A stretch of 64,000 nucleotides of DNA from Actinophytocola sp044466355 (lineage in GTDB: Bacteria > Actinomycetota > Actinomycetes > Mycobacteriales > Pseudonocardiaceae). Below, piece by piece: positions 27,952 to 36,097 of the stretch. Made by a program: the position numbers and the translations under genes. The DNA lies in the NCBI RefSeq assembly GCF_044466355.1, contig NZ_JBITMQ010000009.1:310001-374000 (forward strand), in the 5' to 3' direction. Numbering within the stretch: the first letter of the stretch is position 1; every line of letters begins with the position of its first letter. The notes under the pieces were generated by a model. That model saw only the letters and a list, made by a program, of their open reading frames with translations. It did not search any database and had not been told where the DNA came from.

Positions 27952-29256
27952 ATGTCCCTCGAGCCAACAGGCAGCAGAAGCCTTGACCCGCACCTCGGCC
28001 GCTACGCGGCGCGAGCTGCCGGAATGACGGCCTCCGAGGTACGAGCTCTCTTCGCCGTCGCCAGCAGGCCAGAGGTGGTCTCGCTGGCGGGCGGCATGCC
28101 GAACCTGGCCGCGTTGCCGCTGGACTCGCTGTCCGGCGAGGTCGCGGACATCATCGCCAAGGACGGTCTGGTCGCACTGCAGTACGGATCCGCCCACGGG
28201 CTGCCTGAGCTGCGGGACCAGATCGGCGAGGTGATGGCCCTGGAGGGCGTCACCGGGCACCCGGACGACATCGTCGTGACGGTCGGCTCGCAGATGGCGC
28301 TCGACATGGTGACGAGGATCTTCTGTGATCCCGGTGACGTGGTGCTCGCCGAGGGTCCGTCGTACGTCGGCGCGCTCGGCACGTTCGCCGCCTACCAGGC
28401 CGACGTGGTCCACGTGGCCATGGACGAGGACGGCCTGATGCCCGACGCGCTGCGCGAGGCGCTCCGGACGGCCGAGTCGGCGGGCCGGCGGGTCAAGTTC
28501 CTCTACACGATCCCGAACTTCCAGAACCCGGCCGGTGTGACGCTCGCAGTGCCCCGGCGGGCCGAGATCCTGGAGATCTGCAGGCGGCACAACGTGCTGG
28601 TGGTGGAGGACAACCCGTACGGGCTGCTCGGCTTCGACGGTCAGACGTACCCGGCGCTGCGGTCCATGGACCCGGACAACGTGGTGTACCTCGGGTCGTT
28701 CTCGAAGACGTTCGCGGCCGGGCTGCGGGTCGGCTGGGTGCTGGCACCGCACGCGGTCCGCGAGAAGCTGATGCTGGCCGCCGAGTCGGCCACGCTGTGC
28801 CCGCCCACGTTGAACCAGATGATCGTGTCGCGCTACCTCGCGACGCACGACTGGAAGGGGCAGGTCAAGTCCTTCCAGTCGGCGTACCGGGAGCGGCGGG
28901 ACGCGATGATCTCCGGGCTGGAGCAGCACATGCCGCCCGGCTGCTCGTGGACCGTGCCCGCGGGCGGGTTCTTCGTGTGGATGACCGTGCCGGAGGGCGT
29001 GGACACCAAGGCGATGCTGCCGCGTGCGGTCACCGCGCGGGTGGCGTACGTGTCCGGCACCGGGTTCTACGCGGACGGGTTCGGCAGCAGGCAGATGCGC
29101 CTGTCGTTCTGCTACCCGACACCGGAGCGGATCCAGGAGGGCGTGCGCAGGCTCGCGGCCGTGCTCGCCGCCGAGCTGGAGCTGTCGCGCACGTTCGGAC
29201 CGATCAACGGGCGGCGCGCGTCCGGCCCGCAGGTGCCCGGTCCGGACATCGCGTAG
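27952..29256 (+). CDS. PLP-dependent aminotransferase (class I/II, LysN/MocR-like)
   Basis: A 434-residue fold-type I aminotransferase without the GntR domain of MocR proteins. The PLP lysine lies in LGSFSKTFAAGLRVGW. Other conserved pieces are QYGSAHGLPELRDQI, YTIPNFQNPAGVTL, DNPYGLLGF and MRLSFCYPTPERIQEGVRRL. Relatives include 2-aminoadipate and branched/aromatic aminotransferases, so specificity is undetermined. ATG 27952 is used; the frame is open for a further 38 codons without a better start. Confidence 0.88.
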   Translation: MSLEPTGSRSLDPHLGRYAARAAGMTASEVRALFAVASRPEVVSLAGGMPNLAALPLDSLSGEVADIIAKDGLVALQYGSAHGLPELRDQIGEVMALEGVTGHPDDIVVTVGSQMALDMVTRIFCDPGDVVLAEGPSYVGALGTFAAYQADVVHVAMDEDGLMPDALREALRTAESAGRRVKFLYTIPNFQNPAGVTLAVPRRAEILEICRRHNVLVVEDNPYGLLGFDGQTYPALRSMDPDNVVYLGSFSKTFAAGLRVGWVLAPHAVREKLMLAAESATLCPPTLNQMIVSRYLATHDWKGQVKSFQSAYRERRDAMISGLEQHMPPGCSWTVPAGGFFVWMTVPEGVDTKAMLPRAVTARVAYVSGTGFYADGFGSRQMRLSFCYPTPERIQEGVRRLAAVLAAELELSRTFGPINGRRASGPQVPGPDIA

Positions 29257-29328
29257 TCTCCTTCCCCCGCAAGCAACTTCGCGTCCACTGTCCACAGTGG
29301 ACGATCTGGTCCGTTGAGGAGTCGAGCC

Positions 29329-30279
29329 GTGTCCGATCTCGCCGTGGCGGTGCTGTCCGGAGGTCTGTCCCACGAGCGTGAGGTGTCGCTGCGGTCGGGC
29401 AGAAGGCTGTCGGCGGCGCTGCGGTCGGTCGGGCTGACGGTCGACGAGTGGGACGCGGACGCGGCGCTCCTGGAACGGCTGCGGAAGCACCGGCCGGACG
29501 CGGTGGTCGTGGCACTGCACGGGGTCGAGGGCGAGGGCGGCTCCGTGCAGACCGTGCTGGAGATGCTGGACGTGCCGTACGTCGGCGCGGACTCGCACGC
29601 GTGCCGTCGCGCGTGGGACAAGCCCACCGCCAAGACGGAACTGGCCCGCGCGGGCATCGCGACGCCGGACTGGGTCGTGCTGCCACACAGCACGTTCCGG
29701 GAGCTGGGTGCGCAGCCGGTGCTGAACGCGATGGTCGACCGGCTCGGGCTGCCGATGATGCTCAAGCCGGACCAGAGCGGGTCGGCGCTGGGCGCTCAGG
29801 TGGTGCGGGACGCGGCTGAGTTGCCCGCCGCGATGGTCGGCTGCCTCGCGTACGGGGACACCGTGCTGGCGGAGCAGTTCGTCGAGGGCGTCGAGGTGGC
29901 GGTCGCGGTCGTCGAGGGCGCCGACGGTCCCGTGGCGCTGCCCGCGGTGGAGATCGAGCCGGCGACGGGGATCTACGACTACACCGCCCGCTACACCGCC
30001 GGGCTCACCACGTTCCACTGCCCGGCCCGTCTCGACGAGCGGGCGGCCGCGGCGGTGGCGGACCTGGCGGTCGCCGCGCACCGGTTGCTCGGGCTGCGCG
30101 ACGTGTCCCGGACCGACGCGATCGTCGCGCCGGACGGGACCGTCCACTTCCTCGAGGTGAACTCGTCGCCGGGGCTGACGGAAACCTCGCTTCTGCCGAT
30201 GGCGGCGGAGGTCGCGGGCCACTCGCTCGGCGACATCTACGCCGGGCTGATCGAACGAGCGGTCGCTCGCACTCGGTGA
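29329..30279 (+). CDS. D-alanine--D-alanine ligase family ATP-grasp protein
   Basis: A 316-residue ATP-grasp ligase. It has VLSGGLSHEREVSLRSGRR at the N-terminus and VVALHGVEGEGGSVQTVLEML, the Ddl-type substrate loop region. It also has LPMMLKPDQSGSALG and the C-terminal metal-binding FLEVNSSPGLTETSLLP. This supports peptide-type D-Ala-D-Ala or a related ligase activity for peptidoglycan. A second canonical ddl usually exists elsewhere, so the exact role is uncertain. GTG 29329 follows GAGGAG. A DnaA-like CTGTCCACA (29288-29296) lies just upstream. Confidence 0.85.
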   Translation: MSDLAVAVLSGGLSHEREVSLRSGRRLSAALRSVGLTVDEWDADAALLERLRKHRPDAVVVALHGVEGEGGSVQTVLEMLDVPYVGADSHACRRAWDKPTAKTELARAGIATPDWVVLPHSTFRELGAQPVLNAMVDRLGLPMMLKPDQSGSALGAQVVRDAAELPAAMVGCLAYGDTVLAEQFVEGVEVAVAVVEGADGPVALPAVEIEPATGIYDYTARYTAGLTTFHCPARLDERAAAAVADLAVAAHRLLGLRDVSRTDAIVAPDGTVHFLEVNSSPGLTETSLLPMAAEVAGHSLGDIYAGLIERAVARTR

Positions 30280-30333
30280 TCGTTGATCATCGGAGAGCAA
30301 TCGTCACCGTGACGTAAGGCCCTGGGGTGATCC

Positions 30334-31329
30334 CTAAGCCTCGTCACGAATCCCATTTGTCCCATTTTTCGACATCAGTTCGACGATGCGTTCGAGGTCG
30401 TCCACGGACCCGAACTCGACCACGATTTTGCCCTTGCGCTTGCCGAGTTCGACCTTCACGCGGGTGTCGAACGTGTTGGAAAGCCGGTCCGCCACGTCCT
30501 GGAGGCCCGGCGCCTGGATCGGCTTGCGCTGCGGGGCGGCCTTCTGCTTCGCGGGCGCCTGCCCCTTGAGCAACACGACCGCTTCCTCGGTGGCCCGCAC
30601 CGACAGCCCCTCGGCGACGATGCGGGCGGCCAGCTCCTCCTGCTGACCGGCGTCCTCGAGACCGAGCAGCGCGCGGGCGTGCCCGGACGAGAGGACCCCG
30701 GCCGCGACCCGGCGCTGCACCGCGAGGGGGAGCTTCAGCAACCGGATCGTGTTCGTGATGACGGGACGGCTGCGTCCGATGCGGGACGCCAGCTCGTCGT
30801 GCGTCACCGAGAACTCCTCAAGCAGCTGCTGGTAGGCCGCCGCCTCCTCGAGGGGGTTCAGCTGCACGCGGTGGATGTTCTCCAGCAGCGCGTCCCGCAG
30901 CATCGCCTCGTCGGCGGTCTGCCGGACGATCGCCGGGATCTTGCCGAGCTCCGCGCGCTGGGCGGCACGCAGCCGCCGCTCGCCCATGACCAGCTCGTAC
31001 GAGTCCGGGCCCAGTTCGCGGACCACGATCGGCTGCATGAGCCCGAACTCTCGGATGGAGTGTTCCAGCTCGGCGAGCGCGTCCTCGTCGAAGACCTGAC
31101 GAGGCTGTTTCGGGTTGGCCTTGATCGCGTCGACCGGCACCTCGCGGTACACCGCACCGGCGACCGTGCCGCTCGGCACCGCGGGCACCTCCGGCGCGGC
31201 GGCCGCGACCGGCGGCTTCGGACGCGGTGCGGTCGGCAGCTTCATCGCACCGCCACCCGCGCCGTCCGCCGGTCCCTGTGGGATCAGTGCCGCGAGACCC
31301 CGGCCAAGACCACCCTTGCGCTCACTCAT
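30334..31329 (-). CDS. parB: Chromosome partitioning protein ParB
   Basis: A 331-residue ParB CTPase that binds parS, spreads as a DNA-sliding clamp and loads the origin onto ParA and SMC. Visible features are the basic N-terminal ParA-activating start MSERKGGLGRGLAALIP, the CTP-binding GERRLRAAQ motif, and the helix-turn-helix ELASRIGRSRPVITNTIRLLKLP. A C-terminal dimerisation tail includes KVELGKRKGKIVVEFGS. The ATG lies four bases past the parA stop, with GAGGAG overlapping the parA end. It is convergent with the Ddl-like gene. Confidence 0.97.
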   Translation of the reverse strand: MSERKGGLGRGLAALIPQGPADGAGGGAMKLPTAPRPKPPVAAAAPEVPAVPSGTVAGAVYREVPVDAIKANPKQPRQVFDEDALAELEHSIREFGLMQPIVVRELGPDSYELVMGERRLRAAQRAELGKIPAIVRQTADEAMLRDALLENIHRVQLNPLEEAAAYQQLLEEFSVTHDELASRIGRSRPVITNTIRLLKLPLAVQRRVAAGVLSSGHARALLGLEDAGQQEELAARIVAEGLSVRATEEAVVLLKGQAPAKQKAAPQRKPIQAPGLQDVADRLSNTFDTRVKVELGKRKGKIVVEFGSVDDLERIVELMSKNGTNGIRDEA

Positions 31330-31333
31330 GCTT

Positions 31334-32272
31334 CTACTCCTCGCCGAACGCGCGTTCGGCCATCTCCCGTGCCGCGTCCAGGTAGCTCATCGAACCTCGC
31401 GAACCGGGGTCGTACGCGAGCACCGTCTGTCCGAAGCCGGGGGCCTCGGACACCTTCACACTCCTGGGGATCACAGTACGCAAGACCGTGGCGCCGAAGT
31501 GCTTCCGGACCTCCGCGGTCACCTGATCGGCGAGCTTCGTACGCCCGTCGTACATGGTGAGCAGGATGGTCGACACGTGCAGGTTCGGGTTGAGGTGGTT
31601 CTGCACCAGCTCGATGTTGCGGAGTAGCTGCGACAGACCCTCCAGCGCGTAGTACTCGCACTGGATGGGGATCAGCACCTCGTCGGCGGCGACCATCGCG
31701 TTGACCGTCAGCAGGCCGAGCGACGGCGGGCAGTCGATGAACACGTAGTCCGGGTTCAGCTCGTCGAGCGCGCCGGTCGGCAGCGCCGCCTTGAGCCGGG
31801 ACTCGCGACCCTCCATGCCCACCAGCTCGATCTCCGCGCCGGCGAGGTCGATGGTCGCAGGCACGCAGTAGAGGTTGGGGGACTGGTCGCTGACCGCCGC
31901 CGCGTCAGTGAGGGAACACTCGCCGAGCAGCACCTCGTAGATCGACGGCACGCCGGAGCGGTGGTCGACGCCGAGCGCGGTGCTGGCGTTGCCCTGCGGG
32001 TCGAGGTCGATCACGAGCACTTTCAGCCCGTGCATCGCGAGCGCTGCCGCGAGGTTGACCGCGCTGGTCGTCTTGCCGACGCCACCCTTCTGGTTGGCGA
32101 CCGTCATGACGCGGCGGTGCGGCGGCTTGGGCAGGTCGCGCTTGGGGTGCAGCATGCGGGTCGCGCGCTCGGCCTCTTCGGCGATGGGCGTCCACCCGGA
32201 CACCGCGGTCGCGGCCTCGACGTTGTCGTGCATGGTCCCGCTGGCGCCCTGGACATCATGGCGTCCGGTCAT
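31334..32272 (-). CDS. parA: Chromosome partitioning ATPase ParA
   Basis: A 312-residue deviant Walker ATPase. The P-loop is NQKGGVGKTTSAVNL with the signature lysine. The switch II region is VFIDCPPSLGLLTVNA, and the C-terminal part includes VIPRSVKVSEAPGFGQTVLAYDPGS. ATG 32272 is selected; ATG 32233 is possible. The frame continues upstream through the parS site at 32303, which must be non-coding. It partners with ParB for origin segregation. Confidence 0.96.
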   Translation of the reverse strand: MTGRHDVQGASGTMHDNVEAATAVSGWTPIAEEAERATRMLHPKRDLPKPPHRRVMTVANQKGGVGKTTSAVNLAAALAMHGLKVLVIDLDPQGNASTALGVDHRSGVPSIYEVLLGECSLTDAAAVSDQSPNLYCVPATIDLAGAEIELVGMEGRESRLKAALPTGALDELNPDYVFIDCPPSLGLLTVNAMVAADEVLIPIQCEYYALEGLSQLLRNIELVQNHLNPNLHVSTILLTMYDGRTKLADQVTAEVRKHFGATVLRTVIPRSVKVSEAPGFGQTVLAYDPGSRGSMSYLDAAREMAERAFGEE

Positions 32273-32302
32273 CGATGGCTGCACCTCGCCTCGTTCGACA
32301 CG

Positions 32303-32318
32303 TGTTTCACGTGAAACA
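32303..32318. other. parS site (perfect)
   Basis: TGTTTCACGTGAAACA, identical to the ParB-binding consensus, about 30 bases before the parA start and 13 bases from the rsmG stop. ParB bound here could also repress parAB. Confidence 0.95.
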
Positions 32319-32330
32319 ATCCTCGCTCCA

Positions 32331-33035
32331 TCACTTCTTGGTCCGCCGCGGACCACGCCCACGTGCACCCTGAGGTGGGTCGGAACGTGTGACCACGATG
32401 ATGGTCGTCGGTACCGCAAGGACGTCGGCGCCACACCGTTCGACCACCGGAAGCGAACCACCCGCACGGGTCACGGCGCCGCCATCGCGTGCCACTTCCT
32501 CCGCGGCACTTTCCCCTTTGAGCGCGACCAGCCGGCCGCCCCGCCGAAGCAAGGGAGCACTCCAGCCCCACAGGCGAGCAAGCGGCGCGACCGCTCGCGC
32601 GATGACAACATCGGCACCCGCGAGCTGATGCTTGATGGCCGGCTCTTCCGCGCGGCCCCGAACCACACTTGCGGACAGCGAAAGAGTATCGACGACTTCG
32701 GTCAACCACGCCACCCGGCGAGCCATCGGTTCCAACAAAGTGAGGTCGAGATCCGGCCGGGCGATGCAGAGCGGTACGCCGGGCAGCCCAGCGCCCGACC
32801 CGAGGTCCACCACGCGGGCGCCTTGGGGGATCGCCTCGGCGACCACGGCGGAGTTCAGGAGGTGCCGGTCCCAGAGGCGCTCAACCTCACGGGGCCCGAT
32901 CAAACCTCGTTCAACGCCGACGGCGGCGAGCAGTTCCGCGAACTGCACCGCCGCCGTCAGAGCGTCACCGAAAACTGTTGTAGCGGTCTCCGGGGGCGGA
33001 GACGCGGAGGGCGTCTCAGCCAACCCGGATGCCAC
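32331..33035 (-). CDS. rsmG: 16S rRNA (guanine527-N7) methyltransferase RsmG
   Basis: A 234-residue SAM-dependent methyltransferase that modifies G527 of 16S rRNA (gidB). The SAM-binding motif is VVDLGSGAGLPGVPL, followed by LTLLEPMARRVAWL and the VIARAVAPLARL segment. GTG 33035 is used with a poor AAGAAG site; the N-terminal 25 residues are Pro/Ser/Thr rich and may be shorter in reality. It sits between jag and parA in the usual actinobacterial order. Confidence 0.94.
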   Translation of the reverse strand: MASGLAETPSASPPPETATTVFGDALTAAVQFAELLAAVGVERGLIGPREVERLWDRHLLNSAVVAEAIPQGARVVDLGSGAGLPGVPLCIARPDLDLTLLEPMARRVAWLTEVVDTLSLSASVVRGRAEEPAIKHQLAGADVVIARAVAPLARLWGWSAPLLRRGGRLVALKGESAAEEVARDGGAVTRAGGSLPVVERCGADVLAVPTTIIVVTRSDPPQGARGRGPRRTKK

Positions 33036-33049
33036 CTTCTTCGAATCGA

Positions 33050-33065
33050 TGTTTCACGTGAAACC
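33050..33065. other. parS site (one mismatch at the last base)
   Basis: TGTTTCACGTGAAACC, 15 of 16 bases of the consensus, in the gap between jag and rsmG. Confidence 0.85.
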
Positions 33066-33074
33066 GTCAGCCCG

Positions 33075-33650
33075 TCACGACTTGGGGAAGACCACGACGC
33101 GCCGCCGCGGGTCCTCACCCTCGCTCTCGCTGTGGACACCGTCGATCGTGGCGACCGCGTCGTGCACGACCTTCCGCTCGAACGGCGTCATCGGCTGGAG
33201 ACGGACCTTCTCGCCGTCCGCCAGCACGCGCTCCGCGGTCGCCTTGCCGAGGTCCTTCAGTTCCTGACGACGGTCCGCCCGCCAGCCCGCGATGTCCAGC
33301 ATGAGCCGGCTACGCGTGCCGGTCTCCTGCTGGACGGCGAGCCGGGTCAGCTCCTGCAGCGCCTCGAGCACGTTGCCCCGAGGCCCCACCAGCTTGTCCA
33401 GGTCCTCGCCACCGTCGATGCTCACGACCGCCCGGCCGGCCTCCACGTCGAGGTCGATGTCCCCGTCGTAGTCGACCAGGTCGAGCAGGCGCTCCAGGTA
33501 GTCCCCAGCGATGTCGCCCTCGCGGACGAGAAGGTCCTCTCCCGACGGCCCCCGGTCACTCTCGTCGGCGACCGCCTCGGCGGTCTGTTCATCGGCGTCG
33601 GTTGGCACCGCATCGCGATCGGCGTCCGACTCCTGCACCGTCTCCGGCAC
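33075..33650 (-). CDS. jag: RNA-binding protein Jag/KhpB
   Basis: A 191-residue protein with an acidic N-terminal linker, a KH-like domain (DYLERLLDLVDYDGDIDLDVE, then LVGPRGNVLEALQELTRLAV) and a C-terminal R3H domain (TPFERKVVHDAVATIDGVHSES). It is cotranscribed with yidC. KhpB proteins bind small RNAs and mRNAs and affect cell elongation in firmicutes. GTG 33650 has GAGAGGAG upstream. The stop is followed by a parS. Confidence 0.92.
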   Translation of the reverse strand: MPETVQESDADRDAVPTDADEQTAEAVADESDRGPSGEDLLVREGDIAGDYLERLLDLVDYDGDIDLDVEAGRAVVSIDGGEDLDKLVGPRGNVLEALQELTRLAVQQETGTRSRLMLDIAGWRADRRQELKDLGKATAERVLADGEKVRLQPMTPFERKVVHDAVATIDGVHSESEGEDPRRRVVVFPKS

Positions 33651-33685
33651 GACTTCTCCTCTCCAGGTCCGGATCAGCTCGTGTG

Positions 33686-34771
33686 TCAGCGCTTCTTCCG
33701 GCCTGTGTTCTTATTACGGGAACGGTCTGCGCTCAGACCGGAATTCGTGGAGCCGCCCTTGCCCGTGGCGCCGTTGGCGCTCGCGGAGCCGGTCGACTTG
33801 GTGGTGTCGTCCTTGGGACGTGCGGTGCCCGCCGCCTTCGCGTTCGGCGCGGGCTTGGCACCGGCGGCCTTGGCGTTCGGGGCCGGCTTGGCGCCGGGGG
33901 CGGGCGCGGTGCCCGGACGCTTCTTCGTCTGGTCCGGCTTGGCACCCGGCTTCGGCGCGAGGCTGGTCCGCTTCTCGACCGCGGCCGACTTCTTCGCCTC
34001 TTCCTCGCGGTCGATGCGCTTGTAGACGAGGCGCTGCTGCATCAACGTCCAGGTGTTGTTCGACAGCCAGTAGATCAGCAGACCGATCGGGAAGAAGAAG
34101 CCGAAGATCAGCACACCCAGCGGGAAGATGTACAGCGTCAGCTTGTTCATGATCGCGGTCTGCGCGGTGGCCGCCTCGGGGTTCTGGCGCTGGACCGAGT
34201 GGCGGGCGGTCAGGTGCGTCAGCACGCTCGCCAGGATCATGAGCGGGATGGAGACGATGATGACCGCGGTGCGGTCCGACCCATACCGCGCGAGCACGTC
34301 CGCGGGCTGGGTGATGAAGTTCGACAGACCTGCGCCGAACAGCTTCGCGTTGACGTACGACTCCACGCCCTGCGCGTCGAAGAAGTAGTTCTCGGTGTGG
34401 CCCGGCTGGAACGAGCGAAGCACGTGGAACAGACCGATGAACACCGGGATCTGCAGCAGCATCGGCAGGCAGCCGCCCAGCGGGCTGAACCCGTGCTCGC
34501 GCTGGAGCTTCTGCATCTCCTGCGCCTGGCGCTGCCGGTCGTTCGCGTACTTCTTCTGGATCTTCTTGATCTCGGGCGCGAACTCCTGCATGGTCCGCAT
34601 CGAGCGGACCTGCTTCACGAACGGCTTGAACATGATCGCGCGGAGCGTCCACACCAGGAACACGATGCCGAGCGCCCACGCGATACCGCTGGACTCACCG
34701 AAGACGTGCCCGAACACCCAATGCCAGCACCAGAGGATGAACGACACGGGGTAGTAGATGAAGTCGAGCAC
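33686..34771 (-). CDS. yidC: Membrane protein insertase YidC
   Basis: A 361-residue Oxa1/YidC insertase. It has five hydrophobic segments beginning with MLDFIYYPVSFILWCWHWVFG, the basic cytoplasmic loop KIQKKYANDRQRQAQEMQKLQ and the LGGCLPMLLQIPVFIGLFH helix. The C-terminal about 100 residues are a cytoplasmic lysine/alanine/proline-rich tail with tandem copies of a PAPNAKAAG unit, likely for ribosome contact. GTG 34771 has AAGGAG overlapping the end of yidD. Confidence 0.95.
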   Translation of the reverse strand: MLDFIYYPVSFILWCWHWVFGHVFGESSGIAWALGIVFLVWTLRAIMFKPFVKQVRSMRTMQEFAPEIKKIQKKYANDRQRQAQEMQKLQREHGFSPLGGCLPMLLQIPVFIGLFHVLRSFQPGHTENYFFDAQGVESYVNAKLFGAGLSNFITQPADVLARYGSDRTAVIIVSIPLMILASVLTHLTARHSVQRQNPEAATAQTAIMNKLTLYIFPLGVLIFGFFFPIGLLIYWLSNNTWTLMQQRLVYKRIDREEEAKKSAAVEKRTSLAPKPGAKPDQTKKRPGTAPAPGAKPAPNAKAAGAKPAPNAKAAGTARPKDDTTKSTGSASANGATGKGGSTNSGLSADRSRNKNTGRKKR

Positions 34772-34776
34772 GAGAG

Positions 34777-35112
34777 CTACTCCTTGGCGGCAGTGTGGTC
34801 TTCCGGGCCGGCCTCGGCCCGCTCTTCAGAGTCGGTGTGTCGGGGTGGCACCGGGTCGTACCCACCGGGGTGCCACGGACCGCAGCGCAGCAGCCTGCGC
34901 ACGGCGAGCCAGGAGCCGCGCAGCGCACCGTGAGTCGTGAGCGCCTCGACGGCGTACGCGCTACAGCTCGGCTCGAACCGGCAGCTGGGGGGAAGCACCG
35001 GCGAGATCCAGCGCCGGTAGAAGTTGACGGGCACCAGGAGCACCCGCGCCACCGGACCTGGCCGCCTCGATGTCGCGGGCGTCTGGTCCTCGGTGTCGTG
35101 CGTGGTGGTCAC
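34777..35112 (-). CDS. yidD: Membrane protein insertion efficiency factor YidD
   Basis: A 111-residue YidD protein. It has the conserved NFYRRWISPVLPPSCRFEPSCSAYAVEAL segment with three cysteines (described in parts: RRWISP, PSCRFEPSCS) and the LLRCGPWHPGGYDPVP end. It has an amphipathic N-terminus and acts at the inner membrane with YidC. GTG 35112 overlaps the rnpA stop by four bases. Confidence 0.94.
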   Translation of the reverse strand: MTTTHDTEDQTPATSRRPGPVARVLLVPVNFYRRWISPVLPPSCRFEPSCSAYAVEALTTHGALRGSWLAVRRLLRCGPWHPGGYDPVPPRHTDSEERAEAGPEDHTAAKE

Positions 35113-35525
35113 TGGGCACCGCCGGAGTCACTGTGTTCGCGGCCGAGCCGCAGCCGCCGGAAGGCGGAGTCGATGTCGCCGCCGAGTTCGGCGCTCGCCG
35201 CCGTGGCAGCGGACGGCAGCGCCCGCACGACCAACGTGCAACCCGGACGGACGGTTCCCAGCCGCTCACGCACGACGTGACGAAGGCGGCGGACGACTCG
35301 GTGGCGAACCACCGAGTTGCCCACCGCCTTGCTGACCACGAAGCCGACCCTGGGTGCCGCACCGGCGTCAGCCAGTGCCGCATCGATTTCACGCGCGCCG
35401 AAGCCCGCGACCTCCTCGGCCGTGATGGCATGCACGACGAGCCTGGGACGCCCAGCGCGGCGCCCCTTCCTGGTCACGAGCCGAAAGTTGTCGCTACCGG
35501 TCAGTCGACTGGGCGCGGGGAGCAA
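35109..35525 (-). CDS. rnpA: Ribonuclease P protein component
   Basis: A 138-residue basic protein subunit of RNase P, which matures the 5-prime ends of tRNAs with the RnpB RNA. The signature RHRVVRRLRHVVRER follows VGFVVSKAVGNSV. TTG 35525 gives the usual start MLPAPSRLTGSDNFRLVTRKGRRAG, two bases after the rpmH stop. No strong ribosome binding site is visible, so coupling to rpmH is likely. Confidence 0.94.
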   Translation of the reverse strand: MLPAPSRLTGSDNFRLVTRKGRRAGRPRLVVHAITAEEVAGFGAREIDAALADAGAAPRVGFVVSKAVGNSVVRHRVVRRLRHVVRERLGTVRPGCTLVVRALPSAATAASAELGGDIDSAFRRLRLGREHSDSGGAQ

Positions 35526-35527
35526 AC

Positions 35528-35665
35528 TCAGGCAGACAGGCTCTTGCGACCCTTGCGACGACGAGCCGCGAGGATCGCCCGGCCGGCACGGGTGCGCATG
35601 CGCAGACGGAACCCGTGGGTGCGCGCCCGGCGGCGGTTGTTCGGCTGGAAAGTACGCTTGCTCAC
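35528..35665 (-). CDS. rpmH: 50S ribosomal protein L34
   Basis: A 45-residue highly basic protein, MSKRTFQPNNRRRARTHGF to the KGRKSLSA end, the canonical L34. GTG 35665 follows GGGAGATCCAGCC. It heads the rpmH-rnpA-yidD-yidC-jag-rsmG operon, divergent from dnaA. Confidence 0.97.
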   Translation of the reverse strand: MSKRTFQPNNRRRARTHGFRLRMRTRAGRAILAARRRKGRKSLSA

Positions 35666-36097
35666 GGCTGGATCTCCCGGATACTGGCTCGTCGAAAGTA
35701 CGCTGTCCCCGTCGCGGCCTGACGGCGCGCAGGACTCACCCACAACTGACGGGAGACCTTCACAGCGTACGCACCCCGGCCAGGGCCAACGCACCCGGGG
35801 GTGCGTTGGGACCGCTCGACGACACGCCGCGCACACTCAGTGCTTGCTTCCGAACATGCCTTGTGGCATGGCCCGGCGCTTGTTAGCGTGCGTGCTCTTG
35901 GTTGGCCAGTCGGGAGTGGGAGCCCGCTGCGCCGCGGAAGTTACGGCAGGCCCTCCGGCGGGTTCCGCTGCGGTTCGCCGTACCTTCGTGCACAGTTGTG
36001 GACAACTTGTGGATGCCGCTCGTAGCCGGGCCGCGTCCGCCACGGCTGAGGGGTCGCAGTGATGGTGCATGGCCGGCGAGGGGAGGGGAGCTCGTAG
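35666..36097. promoter_or_regulatory. rpmH-dnaA divergent promoter region
   Basis: No gene in these 432 bases. A candidate dnaA promoter is TTGTGG (35861-35866), 17 bases, TAGCGT (35884-35889). A TACGCT -10 for rpmH lies on the minus strand at 35769-35764. A near-perfect palindrome with 11-bp arms, CCAACGCACCC/GGGTGCGTTGG (35786-35809), overlaps where the rpmH -35 would be. A perfect DnaA box (35997-36005) and a degenerate one beside it are positioned for DnaA autoregulation. Confidence 0.6.

Noticed and set aside
27496..30300. A 934-residue minus-strand ORF over the aminotransferase and Ddl-like genes
   Set aside because: No domain visible, Arg/His/Gly-rich shadow; both plus-strand genes have full family motifs.
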